Positions 27,283 to 36,890 of a stretch of 64,000 bases of DNA are shown one piece after another (positions within the stretch are counted from its first letter, which is position 1; the number at the start of each line of letters is the position of its first letter). The stretch comes from an uncultured Chlorobiaceae bacterium (GTDB lineage: Bacteria; Bacteroidota; Chlorobiia; Chlorobiales; Chlorobiaceae): the NCBI GenBank assembly GCA_903994455.1, contig CAJEXI010000002.1, positions 114,330 to 178,329 of the forward strand, given 5' to 3'. The notes under the pieces were generated by a model. That model saw only the letters and a list, made by a program, of their open reading frames with translations, had not been told where the DNA came from and ran no database searches. A program made the position numbers and the translations under genes.

Positions 27283-27795
27283 TTATTTGTCTGCAGGGAT
27301 ATAGGGAATTAACCCCTTCTCATAAGCAATCACCTGAATCTCGCGCGACATAAGGCGAATATCTACCAGAAACCCGTCGACTTTCAATGTCCAAATCAAT
27401 GGGTTGTTGTCTACATGGCCAGGCAAGCACCAGTTTGGGTCAAGTGGATACATGTTCAGCAGATCACGAATAAGTTTTCCCTTATTTTCTCCACTACTTT
27501 TACTGACACCACAGACAGCGCATAACTCATCCGCCCGTAGATGTGGTGTTTGCGTTTTGTCAAAAAGAAAATTGACGCTGCCGAGCGCATAAAGAATGCC
27601 GCATGCCCATATTTCCGGTTTTCCCCGCATGATGGGAGAGGGGCGTTTGCGTGCAAGCGTCGCCGCCAACTGACGAGCAAGCGATGCATAATCGCTGTTC
27701 AGGTGTTGTTTGCAAATGCTCTCTGTCAGATTGACAATTGCCGAAAAGGCAGGTTCTAACGCTTTTGGAACGGATTCGGATTGTTTCTTGGGCAT
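27283..27795 (-). CDS. DUF6398 domain protein
   Basis: A 170-residue protein with ICKQHLNSDYASLARQLAAT, RKRPSPIMRGKPEIWACGIL and LCAVCGVSKSSGENKGKLIR. I recognise this as the DUF6398 pattern. The cysteines in CAVCGVS and the helix-turn-like GVSKSSGENKGKLIRDLL could suggest nucleic-acid binding, but no function is established. It stands alone between mazEF and the Rpn-like gene. Confidence 0.7.
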   Translation of the reverse strand: MPKKQSESVPKALEPAFSAIVNLTESICKQHLNSDYASLARQLAATLARKRPSPIMRGKPEIWACGILYALGSVNFLFDKTQTPHLRADELCAVCGVSKSSGENKGKLIRDLLNMYPLDPNWCLPGHVDNNPLIWTLKVDGFLVDIRLMSREIQVIAYEKGLIPYIPADK

Positions 27796-27953
27796 ATATA
27801 GTCACCTTATGGGGTTACTGAGTATTCCGGGGCAAGTGTAACACTGCCGGGGCTTCTGTTCCAATGTATGACGTTGTGGCCAATAATAGTTAAAAAGGCC
27901 GCGCATCCTTTGATCAGCTTCATCGCAAATGGTGTAACCGCTCTCTCGCATCA

Positions 27954-28865
27954 TCATTGCTCACTTGCACTCTGCAATAATGCAGCAATATCCGACACAC
28001 TCAAACCTGTGAGTTCGGCTATGGAAGCAACATCAACACCTTTACCAGCCATATTCAGCACAATGGCTTTTGATGCTTTTTCCATGCCGATTTCAACACC
28101 CATTTCTTTACCTTTTTCCATGCCAATTTCCACACCTATTTCTATGTTTTTTTCGGCCCCTGAGGCAATGATGCTTGCTACATCGATGAACTCTTTCAGA
28201 CGAACCTCATAGACCAGACGCTCCTCTTCATTAAACATCCTGTCAATGGCTGCAATGGCTTTCACAATATTTTTGTCGGATGCCAGCTCTTTTGGGGTAT
28301 GCTCCCGGTCAAGCTGATGCGCGGTCGTCAAAAAGCTGCTCCAGCGATCCAGCGCATTCTGGATTTCGTGATACGTTTTTGTAAACTTTTTTAACTCAAT
28401 GTAGTGCAGTTCAAAAACATCGTGCATCCCGTGATCTTTGCCCGTCGCTGGATTGATTATTTTAAAATAACTGTGAACCTCAGTGACTTCAGGCACCAGG
28501 TCGTAATCAAGGATGTTTATGCTGATGGTTTTGTTCAGCTCCTTGTACATCATCCCTACGCCGAGCTGATCTGTCACCAGTTTCGCCCGGTAATATATAG
28601 CGCGTTTATCGAAATTTCGGTCTTCGCCGATCTGCATTTCGACGTTGAACCAGTTGCCATTTTCAGCTTTGGCCTTGATATCAAGTATGGACATTTTACC
28701 CGCCTGATAATCCGCCAAGTTATAGGGGTTTTTCAACTCCAACTCAACCACCTGCTCCTGTTCCGAAACAATGGCGTTAATCAACGAGATCAGTAAATCC
28801 TTATTCTCCTCGCTGCCAAAGAGCTTTTTAAAGGCGAAATCAACGCGGGGATTGATTTTGCACAT
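27954..28865 (-). CDS. Rpn/PD-(D/E)XK transposase-like nuclease
   Basis: The start is ATG 28865 (MCKINPRVDFAFKKLFGSEE), where the family begins; the open frame upstream to 28979 is not conserved. The 303-residue protein has the Rpn/PDDEXK_2 core: NKDLLISLINAIV, then ILDIKAKAENGNWFNVEMQI, where D-x-K and E-x-Q give the nuclease signature. A Glu/Lys-Gly repeat (EIGVEIGMEKGKEMG) and a short C-terminal helix with LTGLSVSDIAALLQ follow, as is usual for this family. Rpn proteins promote RecA-independent recombination in E. coli. They are abundant in this kind of genome. Confidence 0.8.
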   Translation of the reverse strand: MCKINPRVDFAFKKLFGSEENKDLLISLINAIVSEQEQVVELELKNPYNLADYQAGKMSILDIKAKAENGNWFNVEMQIGEDRNFDKRAIYYRAKLVTDQLGVGMMYKELNKTISINILDYDLVPEVTEVHSYFKIINPATGKDHGMHDVFELHYIELKKFTKTYHEIQNALDRWSSFLTTAHQLDREHTPKELASDKNIVKAIAAIDRMFNEEERLVYEVRLKEFIDVASIIASGAEKNIEIGVEIGMEKGKEMGVEIGMEKASKAIVLNMAGKGVDVASIAELTGLSVSDIAALLQSASEQ

Positions 28866-28979
28866 GGTTTTATCCTGTTTATCATCAACAAAATCAGGGG
28901 GAAAATGTTTTGCCTGCATTGAGCGGCAACACCTCCAACTTACTGAAGTGGAGTATAACAATTTTTTTGCTGTAAACAC

Positions 28980-29379
28980 TCCTGATGATGCCTTTTCAGG
29001 TCAGCAGAACGAGTCTTCTTCTTCCGAATAAAGAATTTTACAGGTTAAAACAAGTGTGCAAGGGCATACCGACAAGCGCATGTTTGCTCGCTGGTTAGAG
29101 AGCAAAATCTGCCTTTTGAAAAAAAAATCTCAAGGGTGCCATACTGCTGTACCGCTGTGCGTGCGGAATCGAAGGCGGTATGCTGCTTTAGCGGAAATAT
29201 TCACCAATAACCGTATCTTGCGTCAAGTGGGTTAGACAGGAAATCAATCGAAATAATGTTCGACATATCGGGGGTTGACATTCCCGAGAATTAGTATCAC
29301 CATTAGTGAAACAAATAGGCGTGGTTCATTAATAATGATACAAGAGTACCGGCTTTAGAAAGAGCAACAAGAGGTGTAC
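28980..29379. other. Intergenic region, divergent promoters
   Basis: About 400 bp between the divergent Rpn-like and SatD genes. No coding similarity is recognised. Promoters for both genes must lie here, but I cannot assign boxes with confidence. Confidence 0.4.
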
Positions 29380-30018
29380 ATGCCCAACTATTATGTGGTG
29401 ATGGCTGATGTCATCGCAAGTCGGAGCAGAGATCCCCGGCAACTCATGGGAGAATTTAAGCATCTCACAGGCACTGCGAATACGGTTTTCTCTGAGGGAA
29501 TTCTTTCGCCTCTGACAATCACGCTTGGCGACGAGTTCCAGGGAGTGGTGAGCACCCTGCTTGATGCCACGAAGCTTCTTGTTTGGTTGGAGGAAGCACG
29601 ACTGAAAGGGATGTTTGGATCCCGGCTTCGATATGTTGTCCACTACGGTGAGATTACTACCCCGATCAACCATCAACTCGCTTATGGCATGCTCGGGCCC
29701 GGGCTTGCTGAAGCTCGAGAGGCACTATCAGACAAACGCCGGAAACAGTCTCGCTTCCGTATTGAACTTCCTGATCGACGTTTGGCCTTGCAGTTGAGCC
29801 AACTTCTTGATGTCATGTTTGCGCTGACTCGCGACTGGAAGTGCGAAGATGCCGGCTTGTTGTTCGACATGATGCTGAGTCAAAACAACGAAGCCGTTGC
29901 TGTGGCGCATGGCAAAAACCGCAGCCAAGTCTGGAAACGACGCAGGAATCTGTATGTTGATGAGTACGTATCGTTGAAAACTGTCGTGTTAGAGTTGTCT
30001 CAAGAGGTGGCACGTTGA
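29380..30018 (+). CDS. SatD family protein
   Basis: I choose ATG 29380 (MPNYYVVMADVIASRSR), with AAGAGG five bases upstream, over a GTG six bases earlier. The 212-residue protein resembles SatD: N-terminal VVMADVIASRSRDP, LSPLTITLGDEFQGVV with the conserved GDEF-like motif, and a C-terminal helix-turn-helix-like part (AVAVAHGKNRSQVWKRRRNL). SatD belongs to a streptococcal acid-tolerance/secretion operon; its biochemical role is unknown. The stop overlaps the next gene, a membrane protein, as in other SatD pairs. Confidence 0.75.
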   Translation: MPNYYVVMADVIASRSRDPRQLMGEFKHLTGTANTVFSEGILSPLTITLGDEFQGVVSTLLDATKLLVWLEEARLKGMFGSRLRYVVHYGEITTPINHQLAYGMLGPGLAEAREALSDKRRKQSRFRIELPDRRLALQLSQLLDVMFALTRDWKCEDAGLLFDMMLSQNNEAVAVAHGKNRSQVWKRRRNLYVDEYVSLKTVVLELSQEVAR

Positions 30019-30350
30019 AATACCTGTGGGTGGCTATAACTCTGATGACCGGAGAGCTGGTAGCAGGGCTTGCTTTTCATATCCTGAAGAAACGCCTTGG
30101 TCCCAACCAAAGTGGGGTCTCGCGCTGGGAATCGGTTCTGAAAGGGATACTTGAACGGGGGACTCTTCTCGTGGGACTGTTGGCGGGGTTCCCGCACGTC
30201 TTGACAGCCTATGGTGCACTGAAGATCAGTACTCGATTGAGCGAAGACCAAAAAAATCGTATGTCGAACACTTACTTCCTCACTGGAAACCTGCTCTCTA
30301 TCTTACTCGCCATGGTTTATGCGGTGATCATCAACAAGCTGGTGAAGTAA
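30015..30350 (+). CDS. Small membrane protein paired with SatD
   Basis: A 111-residue protein beginning at TTG 30015, overlapping the SatD stop (TTGA), with GAGGTGG upstream. Two or three hydrophobic segments are visible (about 5-25, 48-66 with LLVGLLAGFPHVLTAYGAL, and 90-108). In SatD operons the next gene is usually a membrane protein (SatE/DUF3307-like); this one is shorter and I cannot assign it to a named family. Confidence 0.65.
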   Translation: MKYLWVAITLMTGELVAGLAFHILKKRLGPNQSGVSRWESVLKGILERGTLLVGLLAGFPHVLTAYGALKISTRLSEDQKNRMSNTYFLTGNLLSILLAMVYAVIINKLVK

Positions 30351-30426
30351 CTTGTTGGATATCGAACAGACCAATAAGCGTCGTATTTTGGCCGAAAAGG
30401 AAGGGAGAAGAGAAACAGAGACTGAC

Positions 30427-30552
30427 TCACTCCTGAACCTGCACGGCCATTCCATCCTTCAGCTCATTGGAGGGATGAACGACAAAAAAGAGGACTACTG
30501 CCGCTATTGCAACTGAGAGGCCGATAAGACGCTGTGTTTTTGAGAGTATCAT
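30427..30552 (-). CDS. 41-aa single-pass membrane peptide
   Basis: A frame from ATG 30552 encodes ILSKTQRLIGLSVAIAAVVL, a single transmembrane helix, then FFVVHPSNELKDGMAVQVQE and stop. AGGAAC lies upstream. Broken copies of the tail (AVQVQG near 5310; AVQV near 12525) suggest it is a recurring small gene in this genome. Function unknown. Confidence 0.5.
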   Translation of the reverse strand: MILSKTQRLIGLSVAIAAVVLFFVVHPSNELKDGMAVQVQE

Positions 30553-30665
30553 AAAGTTCCTATACCGAACGCCAAGTGTAAACATCAGCGGCCACTGAAC
30601 TTGAGCGCGATGAGCACAACGCTGCTCCTTGCAGTCTGGTTGATCCGCTTGTTATCGGCACAATT

Positions 30666-30929
30666 TCATTCATAATGTGACCACATCCTCAGCACCTTGA
30701 CGACATGAAGCTCTTCTAAAACTTGATAAACCAACCGATGCTGAATGTTGATCCTCCGGGAATAAGCACCGGATAAATCACCAACCAATTTTTCATAGGG
30801 TGGTGGATTTTGAAATGGATTTTCACGCAGAACCATCAAAAGAGCCTGCGTCTTTTCTTTCAGACCTGCTGAAGAGAGTTTCTGGGCATCTTTCCTGGCC
30901 TGCTTTGTATAAACCAATTCCCACTTCAC
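30666..30929 (-). CDS. yoeB: YoeB-type mRNA interferase toxin
   Basis: The GTG start at 30929 (VKWELVYTKQARKDAQKL) overlaps the antitoxin stop (TGGTGA). The 87-residue product has all YoeB marks: PFQNPPPYEKLVGDLSGAYSR, RINIQHRLVYQV and the C-terminal LRMWSHYE with the catalytic His and Tyr. YoeB cleaves mRNA at the ribosome. The longer frame up to 31040 is an artefact inside the antitoxin gene. Confidence 0.9.
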   Translation of the reverse strand: MKWELVYTKQARKDAQKLSSAGLKEKTQALLMVLRENPFQNPPPYEKLVGDLSGAYSRRINIQHRLVYQVLEELHVVKVLRMWSHYE

Positions 30930-31168
30930 CACTCTAACTCTTTGGTACAGTCGCCAACTGGAGTCTGCAGCCCTTCCATAATGGACTCGCGCATGCCCGG
31001 AACGGAGAGCAGGTACATGGTTTCCTGGATAGATGCCCAATCTTCTGTCGAGATGAGCACGGCATTATTTCTTTTGCCGGTGATCACTACTGGTTCATGG
31101 TTTGTGGCGGCTTCGTCAATAATGCGGTAGAGGTTTGAGCGTGCTTGGCTTGCCGTTAGTGTCTGCAT
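30926..31168 (-). CDS. yefM: YefM/Phd antitoxin
   Basis: ATG 31168 gives MQTLTASQARSNLYRIIDEA, the YefM N-terminus, followed by NHEPVVITGKRNNAVLISTE. The 80-residue length is typical. It binds YoeB through its flexible C-terminus (GLQTPVGDCTKELEW) and represses the operon. The upstream in-frame 24 codons are not family-like. Confidence 0.88.
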   Translation of the reverse strand: MQTLTASQARSNLYRIIDEAATNHEPVVITGKRNNAVLISTEDWASIQETMYLLSVPGMRESIMEGLQTPVGDCTKELEW

Positions 31169-31414
31169 GGTATCCTCACTGATAGATGCGTTTTTCATAC
31201 GTTTTTCATCCGGCTTATAGAGCAGTCCAAACCGGCACAACAGTCTTTCAATATAGCTTTTTTCATCACCTCCGCCATTGGCTTACCCATTTCTTGCATA
31301 AAGGTTTCCGGATAGCGCCATGTTCCAGGTGTCATCCTCAAACCGCTCTGCATTATCGTTGCTAAGATCACATCAGTCCATGCCAGATCAGTCGTCAGCA
31401 AAAAATATCATAAT
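31169..31414 (-). other. Scrap shared with 19.4 kb
   Basis: 31240-31330 encodes WRYPETFMQEMGKPMAEVMKK, similar to the scrap at 19435. Probably the end of a lost gene; identity unknown. Confidence 0.4.
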
Positions 31415-33778
31415 CTATTCCCTTGTTTTCAATACCTCAACCAGATCAAGCGTCAACAGCTTCCGTCTGACCAGAAGTCCGGAAAGTGCTGAAACAATAA
31501 TGATAACCATACAAGCAAAAAAAAAGTTATAGGCGCTGAAGACAAGCGGCAGCCGGTAAAGTTCAGAGCTGAGCCCTTCGGCCAGCAACCAGGAGAGCCC
31601 GATCCCAATCAGAAAGCCAACCGGAATGGCCAGAATGGTGAGCAGCGCCTGTTCGCCGAGCAGAATAATGGAGACCTCAGCTTCTGTCATGCCAAGAACC
31701 CTGAGACTTGAGAGTTCACGCACCCGTTCAGAGAGCGAGATACGCGCCCCGTTATAGACCACCGCGAAAGCCAACACACAGGCAAAAGTGGTGAGAATAA
31801 GCGTCGAGGTGGTCATGCTTTGGGCAATCAGCTCATCGAAACTCTCCTTCATCGCCTTCAGCATCATGATACCGGCAACCCCCGGCATCTTTTTGAAGGT
31901 AGTGTAGAGAGTCGCAGCCTTTGCCTGATCAATGCGTAGATAGGCCGCATTCAACGCCCCGCCATCACCCGCAAGCCGGTTGAGCGCTCCAAGATTCATA
32001 TAGGCTGAAAGACCCAGAATTTCATCAATCGTGCCACTGACCACCACTTCACGATGAAGCTGTTTTCCCTGAAGAAAATCCACCTGCATCCTGTCGCCCA
32101 CCCTGACACCCAGAATATCCGCCAGCGTTTTGGTGAGCACCACACCATCCGGCGGAAGAGTCAATCGCCGGTTGTTTTTGTCAACCAACCGCTGCAACCC
32201 CTCCGAAGATTGGAGTCCCCTGATCGACTGACGACGAACCCGGTGGCCAAAGCCCATCTTTACGGACTCTTCCCGATAATATTCATGCTCCAGCACCCCG
32301 TCAAGTGAAGCAATTGCATAAGCTACCGACGGAGGCATGGGGGTGTTGAAGAGCACCGTCACATCTTCACGATGCTTCTCGCTAAACTCAACCGGCACCA
32401 TTCGTTCAGTTGAATCGTAGGTGAAGCGTCCGGCAACAAGAATAGCCACCGCAAGCGAAATCATCAACACCGACAGGGCCGCCTTCCATCGACGACGCTC
32501 CAGGTTGCGCACAATAATTCTCAGGGAGAGCGGGATTTTGCTCCGCAACGACTCGCGATCAAAAAAGCCGGGTTTATACATTACCGGTGATTCGGGCCGC
32601 ATCGCCTCTGCCGGAGGAAGCTGCACCGCCTTTCGGACAGCGCCAAGGGCACCGAAAACCGCCGCACCGAAGCTCAACAGCACCGACAGGGCGACATCCT
32701 CAAAACGGAAAGAGTAGACCAGCTCCGCAAAATTGTAAAAATCGCCGTAGATATTCATCAGCCCCCTGCCGAGCCAGGCGCCAAGCAGCGTCCCTGCAAC
32801 CGACCCTACAGCGGTGGGAATCAGGGCAAAACCGAGGTAGTGCAGCCCGACATCTTCGTTCGAGTAGCCCATTGCCTTGAGCACGGCAATCTGGTCGCGC
32901 TGGGTCGCCACAAGACGGCGAAGCACCACATTGAGCAGAAAGACCGCAACCGCAAGAAAAACAACGGGAAGAAAGGTGATCTGGATGCCAACCTGCTTGA
33001 TTTCATCAACAATAAAGCGGTCAGAGAGCTGCTCACTCCGCCCGTACGCCCCAAGCGACCCATAGCGCCTGAAGAGGTTGTCGAGCTGCATGATCACATC
33101 CTTTTCTGATGCACCGTGCGCCAGCGTCAGCGACATGTTATTGAATGCGCCGCTCATGTTCATGGCCGACTCAAGAGCCCTGCGGCTCATCCAGAAGACT
33201 CCGAACCGGCGCTTGTCGGGGAAAAAGGAGCCAGGCTGCACCTCATAGATGTACTCCGGAGAGAGACCCATGCCGACAATCAGCAGCTCCTTCTTTCGTC
33301 CGTTGATCACCGCACTGATATGGTCGCCCGGTGCCAGATGGTTGGCCTCAAGAAAAGGTTTGCTGACAATCACCTCCTCCGGCTTGCCCGGTTCGATATA
33401 GCGTCCCTTCTTCAGAAAAATATCGTTCAGCACCGGCGTCCGGTACTCGGGAATCGACACCAGCCTCGCGGTGGCAGGTTCATCAAGACCCGGCACATCA
33501 AGCGTCACATCGGCAATAATGCGAGTGCTGACCGAGGCCACCCCTGGAATACGGCTCACCATCTCACGGTATAACTCCGGCACACGCTTGACCTCAACAA
33601 ATATATCCGCAAAGCGGAACCGACTGTAATAGCGCTCCCGCGAAGCCTCCAGCGAGTACTTCACACTACTCATGGAGACAAAAACCGAAATACCACAGGC
33701 GACCACCGCAGCCACAGCAAGCATCTGCCCCTTCAGGTGAAGCAGTTCACGCCACAACTTTCTCTGCAGGGGTTTCAT
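31415..33778 (-). CDS. FtsX/MacB-type ABC permease with two FtsX domains
   Basis: A 787-residue inner-membrane permease. The layout is an N-terminal TM helix (QMLAVAAVVACGISVFVSMS), a periplasmic MacB-PCD-like domain (about 50-260), three TM helices (VVFLAVAVFLLNVVLRRLVA and the following helices), a second TM start near 440 (AALSVLMISLAVAILVAGRF), a second periplasmic domain, and three C-terminal TM helices (AFAVVYNGARISLSERVREL). Such permeases use an ATPase partner for mechanotransmission of substrates. The adjacent ATPase gene on the same strand, upstream by 9 bp, is broken, so this transporter is probably inactive. Confidence 0.85.
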   Translation of the reverse strand: MKPLQRKLWRELLHLKGQMLAVAAVVACGISVFVSMSSVKYSLEASRERYYSRFRFADIFVEVKRVPELYREMVSRIPGVASVSTRIIADVTLDVPGLDEPATARLVSIPEYRTPVLNDIFLKKGRYIEPGKPEEVIVSKPFLEANHLAPGDHISAVINGRKKELLIVGMGLSPEYIYEVQPGSFFPDKRRFGVFWMSRRALESAMNMSGAFNNMSLTLAHGASEKDVIMQLDNLFRRYGSLGAYGRSEQLSDRFIVDEIKQVGIQITFLPVVFLAVAVFLLNVVLRRLVATQRDQIAVLKAMGYSNEDVGLHYLGFALIPTAVGSVAGTLLGAWLGRGLMNIYGDFYNFAELVYSFRFEDVALSVLLSFGAAVFGALGAVRKAVQLPPAEAMRPESPVMYKPGFFDRESLRSKIPLSLRIIVRNLERRRWKAALSVLMISLAVAILVAGRFTYDSTERMVPVEFSEKHREDVTVLFNTPMPPSVAYAIASLDGVLEHEYYREESVKMGFGHRVRRQSIRGLQSSEGLQRLVDKNNRRLTLPPDGVVLTKTLADILGVRVGDRMQVDFLQGKQLHREVVVSGTIDEILGLSAYMNLGALNRLAGDGGALNAAYLRIDQAKAATLYTTFKKMPGVAGIMMLKAMKESFDELIAQSMTTSTLILTTFACVLAFAVVYNGARISLSERVRELSSLRVLGMTEAEVSIILLGEQALLTILAIPVGFLIGIGLSWLLAEGLSSELYRLPLVFSAYNFFFACMVIIIVSALSGLLVRRKLLTLDLVEVLKTRE

Positions 33779-33787
33779 CGCACTCCC

Positions 33788-34535
33788 CTACCAGACAAGT
33801 TCAGAAGGCGAGAGACGCTCAAGATTCTTACGATCTTCAACAATTTCACCGCTGCGCAAGCGAACCACCCGGTCAGCCATACCGGCAATCGAAGCATTAT
33901 GAGTAATCACCAGCGTTGTTGTGCCCAGTTCACGATTCACCTTCTCAATCACATCAAGCACCAGCTTGCCGGTCTGAAAATCAAGCGCTCCGGTAGGCTC
34001 ATCACAGAGCAGCAGCTCAGGCCGCTTGGCGATAGCGCGGGCAATGGCCACCTGAAAGCTGCGCCGGAAAATGGTCAAGACGATGGCCAAGCCCCACCAG
34101 CAGAAGCGCCTCCTTTGCCGACATCGGATGTTCAGCAATCTCCGTCACAAGCTGCACATTTTCAAGCGCCGTCAGGCTCGATATCAGGTTGTAAAACTGA
34201 AACACAAACCCGATTGATCGCCGACGGTAGGCCGTCAACTCCGCCTCAGTCGCCGCTGTAATCTCACGCCCATGAAAAAAGAGCTTGCCTGATGAGGGCA
34301 CATCCAGCCCTCCGATAATGTTAATCAACGTCGACTTCCCGCTCCCCGAAGCTCCCAGCAGCACCACCAGCTTACCCGCATAAAACTTCACCGACACTCC
34401 CTTCAGCGCATCAACCTGCACCTCACCCATGACGTAGGATTTCGACAGCTCGCTGATGTTGAGGACTGGCTCGTCGGCAGCGGCATTGAGGGATGATTGG
34501 TTGATATCGACAGTTATTGTTGGTGAGGGAGGCAT
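33788..34535 (-). pseudogene. ABC ATPase (MacB/LolD type) broken in the signature motif
   Basis: Frame one (from 34535) has Walker [19 protein letters not shown], the Q-loop (FVFQFYNLI) and FPAQLSGG. At about 34046-34053 it shifts: the other frame continues [26 protein letters not shown] (Walker B, D-loop) and [10 protein letters not shown] (H-loop). The four residues EQQR of the LSGGEQQRV signature are missing. The shared ggtgg at the junction is consistent with a deletion of about 17 bp between short direct repeats. Compare the intact signature in the paralogue at 40254. One event thus shifted the frame; everything else still looks functional, so the loss may be recent. Confidence 0.85.
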
Positions 34536-34574
34536 TTCAGAATGACGTTTTACAGTTGCAAAAAACTCCCCCGT

Positions 34575-35294
34575 TCATATCTTTCCAGTACTTCGCTGTA
34601 TGGGCAAGTAAGCTTTCTGTTCATCAAAACAATCGGAACAGGTACCCGGAAAAGCGTTGATCAGTCTTTTACACATATCGGGGTCATCCTGAAACACCCT
34701 CATCCAGACGCTCCAGAAGCCATGCCCAATTGCTTCACTGACAATCCTTTTACGAAGAACTGAAGTGTCATGCCGAAACAAATCTGCTTTTGCATCACAG
34801 GCAATATTCCACACCTCTCTTCGATTTTCCCAACGTCGATCAGATTTTTTTGAATCATGCAAGGGATTTCTGTCCAATCCAGTCAACGTTATGGTATTTC
34901 GAGCTTTTCGCTTTAACTCGGTTGAAAGCTGAGCTGAAGGAGTGATCACACCACCTTCAGCATACGTCAAAGCAAGAAAAGTATTATCTCTGTGCGGCCA
35001 AAAATACTCATCAAGCACAACATCATTATTTCCCTTGATGGAATTACAATTGGTACAGGCGAGTAAAAAATTATCCCATGACTCCTTCCGCTCCTGAATA
35101 TCCGACGAAACACCTTCAGTGTGTATTGGCTGAATATGCTCCACGGCAAGTGAAGCTCCGATTTTCATTTCACAATATGAACAATACTGACCAAGACGTT
35201 TGATAAGCTCACCATGCGCATTACGATAATCCGTAAACACAAGAGCCCGACCATGGCTATCTTTTGGACAACTTCCTTTTATAATTGGACGCAT
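34575..35294 (-). CDS. HNH endonuclease, Septu PtuB-like
   Basis: A 239-residue protein with Cys38-x2-Cys41 (QYCSYC), SLAVEHIQPIH (His53, HNH-type first strand), and LLACTNCNSIKGN (Cys80-x2-Cys83, Asn84). This is the zinc-bound HNH pattern of PtuB-like nucleases. Its ATG overlaps the ATPase stop by one base (TGATG). In Septu systems the ATPase/HNH complex cuts nucleic acid after phage infection. The pair is complete here; whether it works alone or with a retron is not visible (no retron RT in the window). Confidence 0.82.
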   Translation of the reverse strand: MRPIIKGSCPKDSHGRALVFTDYRNAHGELIKRLGQYCSYCEMKIGASLAVEHIQPIHTEGVSSDIQERKESWDNFLLACTNCNSIKGNNDVVLDEYFWPHRDNTFLALTYAEGGVITPSAQLSTELKRKARNTITLTGLDRNPLHDSKKSDRRWENRREVWNIACDAKADLFRHDTSVLRKRIVSEAIGHGFWSVWMRVFQDDPDMCKRLINAFPGTCSDCFDEQKAYLPIQRSTGKI

Positions 35295-36625
35295 CAGTTC
35301 TCCTGCCCTTTTTCAGAAACGCCAAGACCCGCCGCTTCACGTTTCATTTCCAGGAACGCATGGTAGGCGACATACTCACTGAATGGAGCAGATAATTCAT
35401 CAAGTTTCTGTTTAATTGCCTCTTTTTTTTCTGCATCAACCACTACTCCATCTTCAAGAAGTGCATAATACTCCTTTGCAGTAGCATACATTTCCTGGTA
35501 TCGGCGACTTCTCTGTGGCAGCTCAATTCCCATAACATCCTCAACAATGTCTTCGATGGGATGATGGCTATATGAAAAAACAGGTGAGGGTAGAGCAACA
35601 GCATAACCATCAGATGGAATATGCGCCGTTGTCGGTTGGTTCAAATCAATGATCTCACCAGAATCCATTGACTGAATGATAAATGGTGAATGGGTTGTAG
35701 CAATAAACTGAATACCGGGAAACACTTTTTTCAAGTCGCCCACTACCCGACGCTGCCATTTTGGATGTAAATGAAGATCAATTTCATCAATAAGAACAAC
35801 CCCACTTGCTTTGAGGGCAGCATCAGGGCCAAAATGAGGATTAAGCCTCACTGCTCGATGGGCTATATCTGCTACCATGGCAACAATATTGCGATATCCA
35901 TCACTCAGATTATTAAAAGGGCAAAATGCTGCATCATTAAATTCAATCATCGGCTGATCATGCTCAACATCGAAATAGAAATGTTTCGCATCGGGAATAC
36001 ACCCCATCACGGCATTCCTGACAACCTCAAGCGCCGGTATAGATTTGTTTTTTTGGAGTGCTGCCTGCTGAAGCGTCTTAAACCACTTCTCAAACAGTGC
36101 GTGATCCGACTTCGAATCAAGGCAGTTCCTGTAGCCAACAAGTCTTGAACCAGCCGTTCCCGTCTTTACATTACGATGGATATCCCACAATCGACCGGAA
36201 CCATAATAAAGTAAAACCGGTAAATCAACATCCTCACCTCTACTTACCCGCATAAAATCTTCGTTGCTCATCTCAATCAATTCCGTGGCATCTCCCCCTC
36301 TGTCTTTGATACGACGTTTCCAGAAAAACGACCTGCCGTCACGAAACCCGTCTGCCTCAAGAAAAACCTCTTTTTGAGGCTCAAAATTAAGCAGCCCATT
36401 TTTTTCAGTAATCAAGAGCCTTGCCTCATCTTTCTTTACTGACCACCTCCCGGCAAAAACATCCGCTCGAAGCAAATAGGTACTTAACAACGTTGCCAGC
36501 GCATTCAGAATAGATGTTTTCCCCGTAGCATTATCACCGATAAGCACCGTAAAATCTGGATGAAACTGAAATTCAGCCTCATCAAATTTTTTGTAGTTAC
36601 GCAGTTTTACTCTCTTGATTTTCAT
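35294..36625 (-). CDS. OLD/SMC-like ATPase, Septu PtuA-like
   Basis: A 443-residue ATPase: MKIKRVKLRNYKKFDEAEF (N-terminal strand), Walker A LIGDNATGKTSILNALA (30-45), the ABC signature-like region NNLSDGYRNIVAMVADIAHR, Walker B GVVLIDEIDLHLHPKWQR and FIATTHSPFIIQS. The C-terminal helical part has EDVMGIELPQRSRRYQEMY. The gene is coupled to the HNH gene. It lies beside a methylase and R-M remnant, a common defence-island context. Confidence 0.85.
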   Translation of the reverse strand: MKIKRVKLRNYKKFDEAEFQFHPDFTVLIGDNATGKTSILNALATLLSTYLLRADVFAGRWSVKKDEARLLITEKNGLLNFEPQKEVFLEADGFRDGRSFFWKRRIKDRGGDATELIEMSNEDFMRVSRGEDVDLPVLLYYGSGRLWDIHRNVKTGTAGSRLVGYRNCLDSKSDHALFEKWFKTLQQAALQKNKSIPALEVVRNAVMGCIPDAKHFYFDVEHDQPMIEFNDAAFCPFNNLSDGYRNIVAMVADIAHRAVRLNPHFGPDAALKASGVVLIDEIDLHLHPKWQRRVVGDLKKVFPGIQFIATTHSPFIIQSMDSGEIIDLNQPTTAHIPSDGYAVALPSPVFSYSHHPIEDIVEDVMGIELPQRSRRYQEMYATAKEYYALLEDGVVVDAEKKEAIKQKLDELSAPFSEYVAYHAFLEMKREAAGLGVSEKGQEN

Positions 36626-36716
36626 TGCATTTTTTATTGTAAAGTACTGCAGGTTCAGAATAATGATTTTATAATGAGAATCGAAAATGAATTAGTTTTC
36701 GCAACCAAAGAATTTG

Positions 36717-36890
36717 TTATCCCTCATATTCCCAATATCCCTTTCATCTTTCATGATAAGGCCCACAAAAAAGCTCGCCATTGAAATGAATAAGATGCGA
36801 GGGTGAGTCAGCAACCCATCCTTCAGTTTCCCATGCTATTTCAGAGAGATACCATGCCATAACAGAACGGTTCTGAAAAGCCGTGACATA
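36717..36890 (-). pseudogene. C-terminal remnant of a BsuBI/PstI-type restriction endonuclease
   Basis: On the minus strand, in a frame different from the methylase end, 36890-36717 reads NRSVMAWYLSEIAWETEGW then VADSPSHLIHFNGELFCGPY, the C-terminus of BsuBI/PstI-family enzymes, up to TAA 36717. The first ~250 residues, including the catalytic PD-(D/E)XK core, are gone. The methylase C-terminus runs directly into this sequence, so one deletion removed the nuclease gene. Confidence 0.72.
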
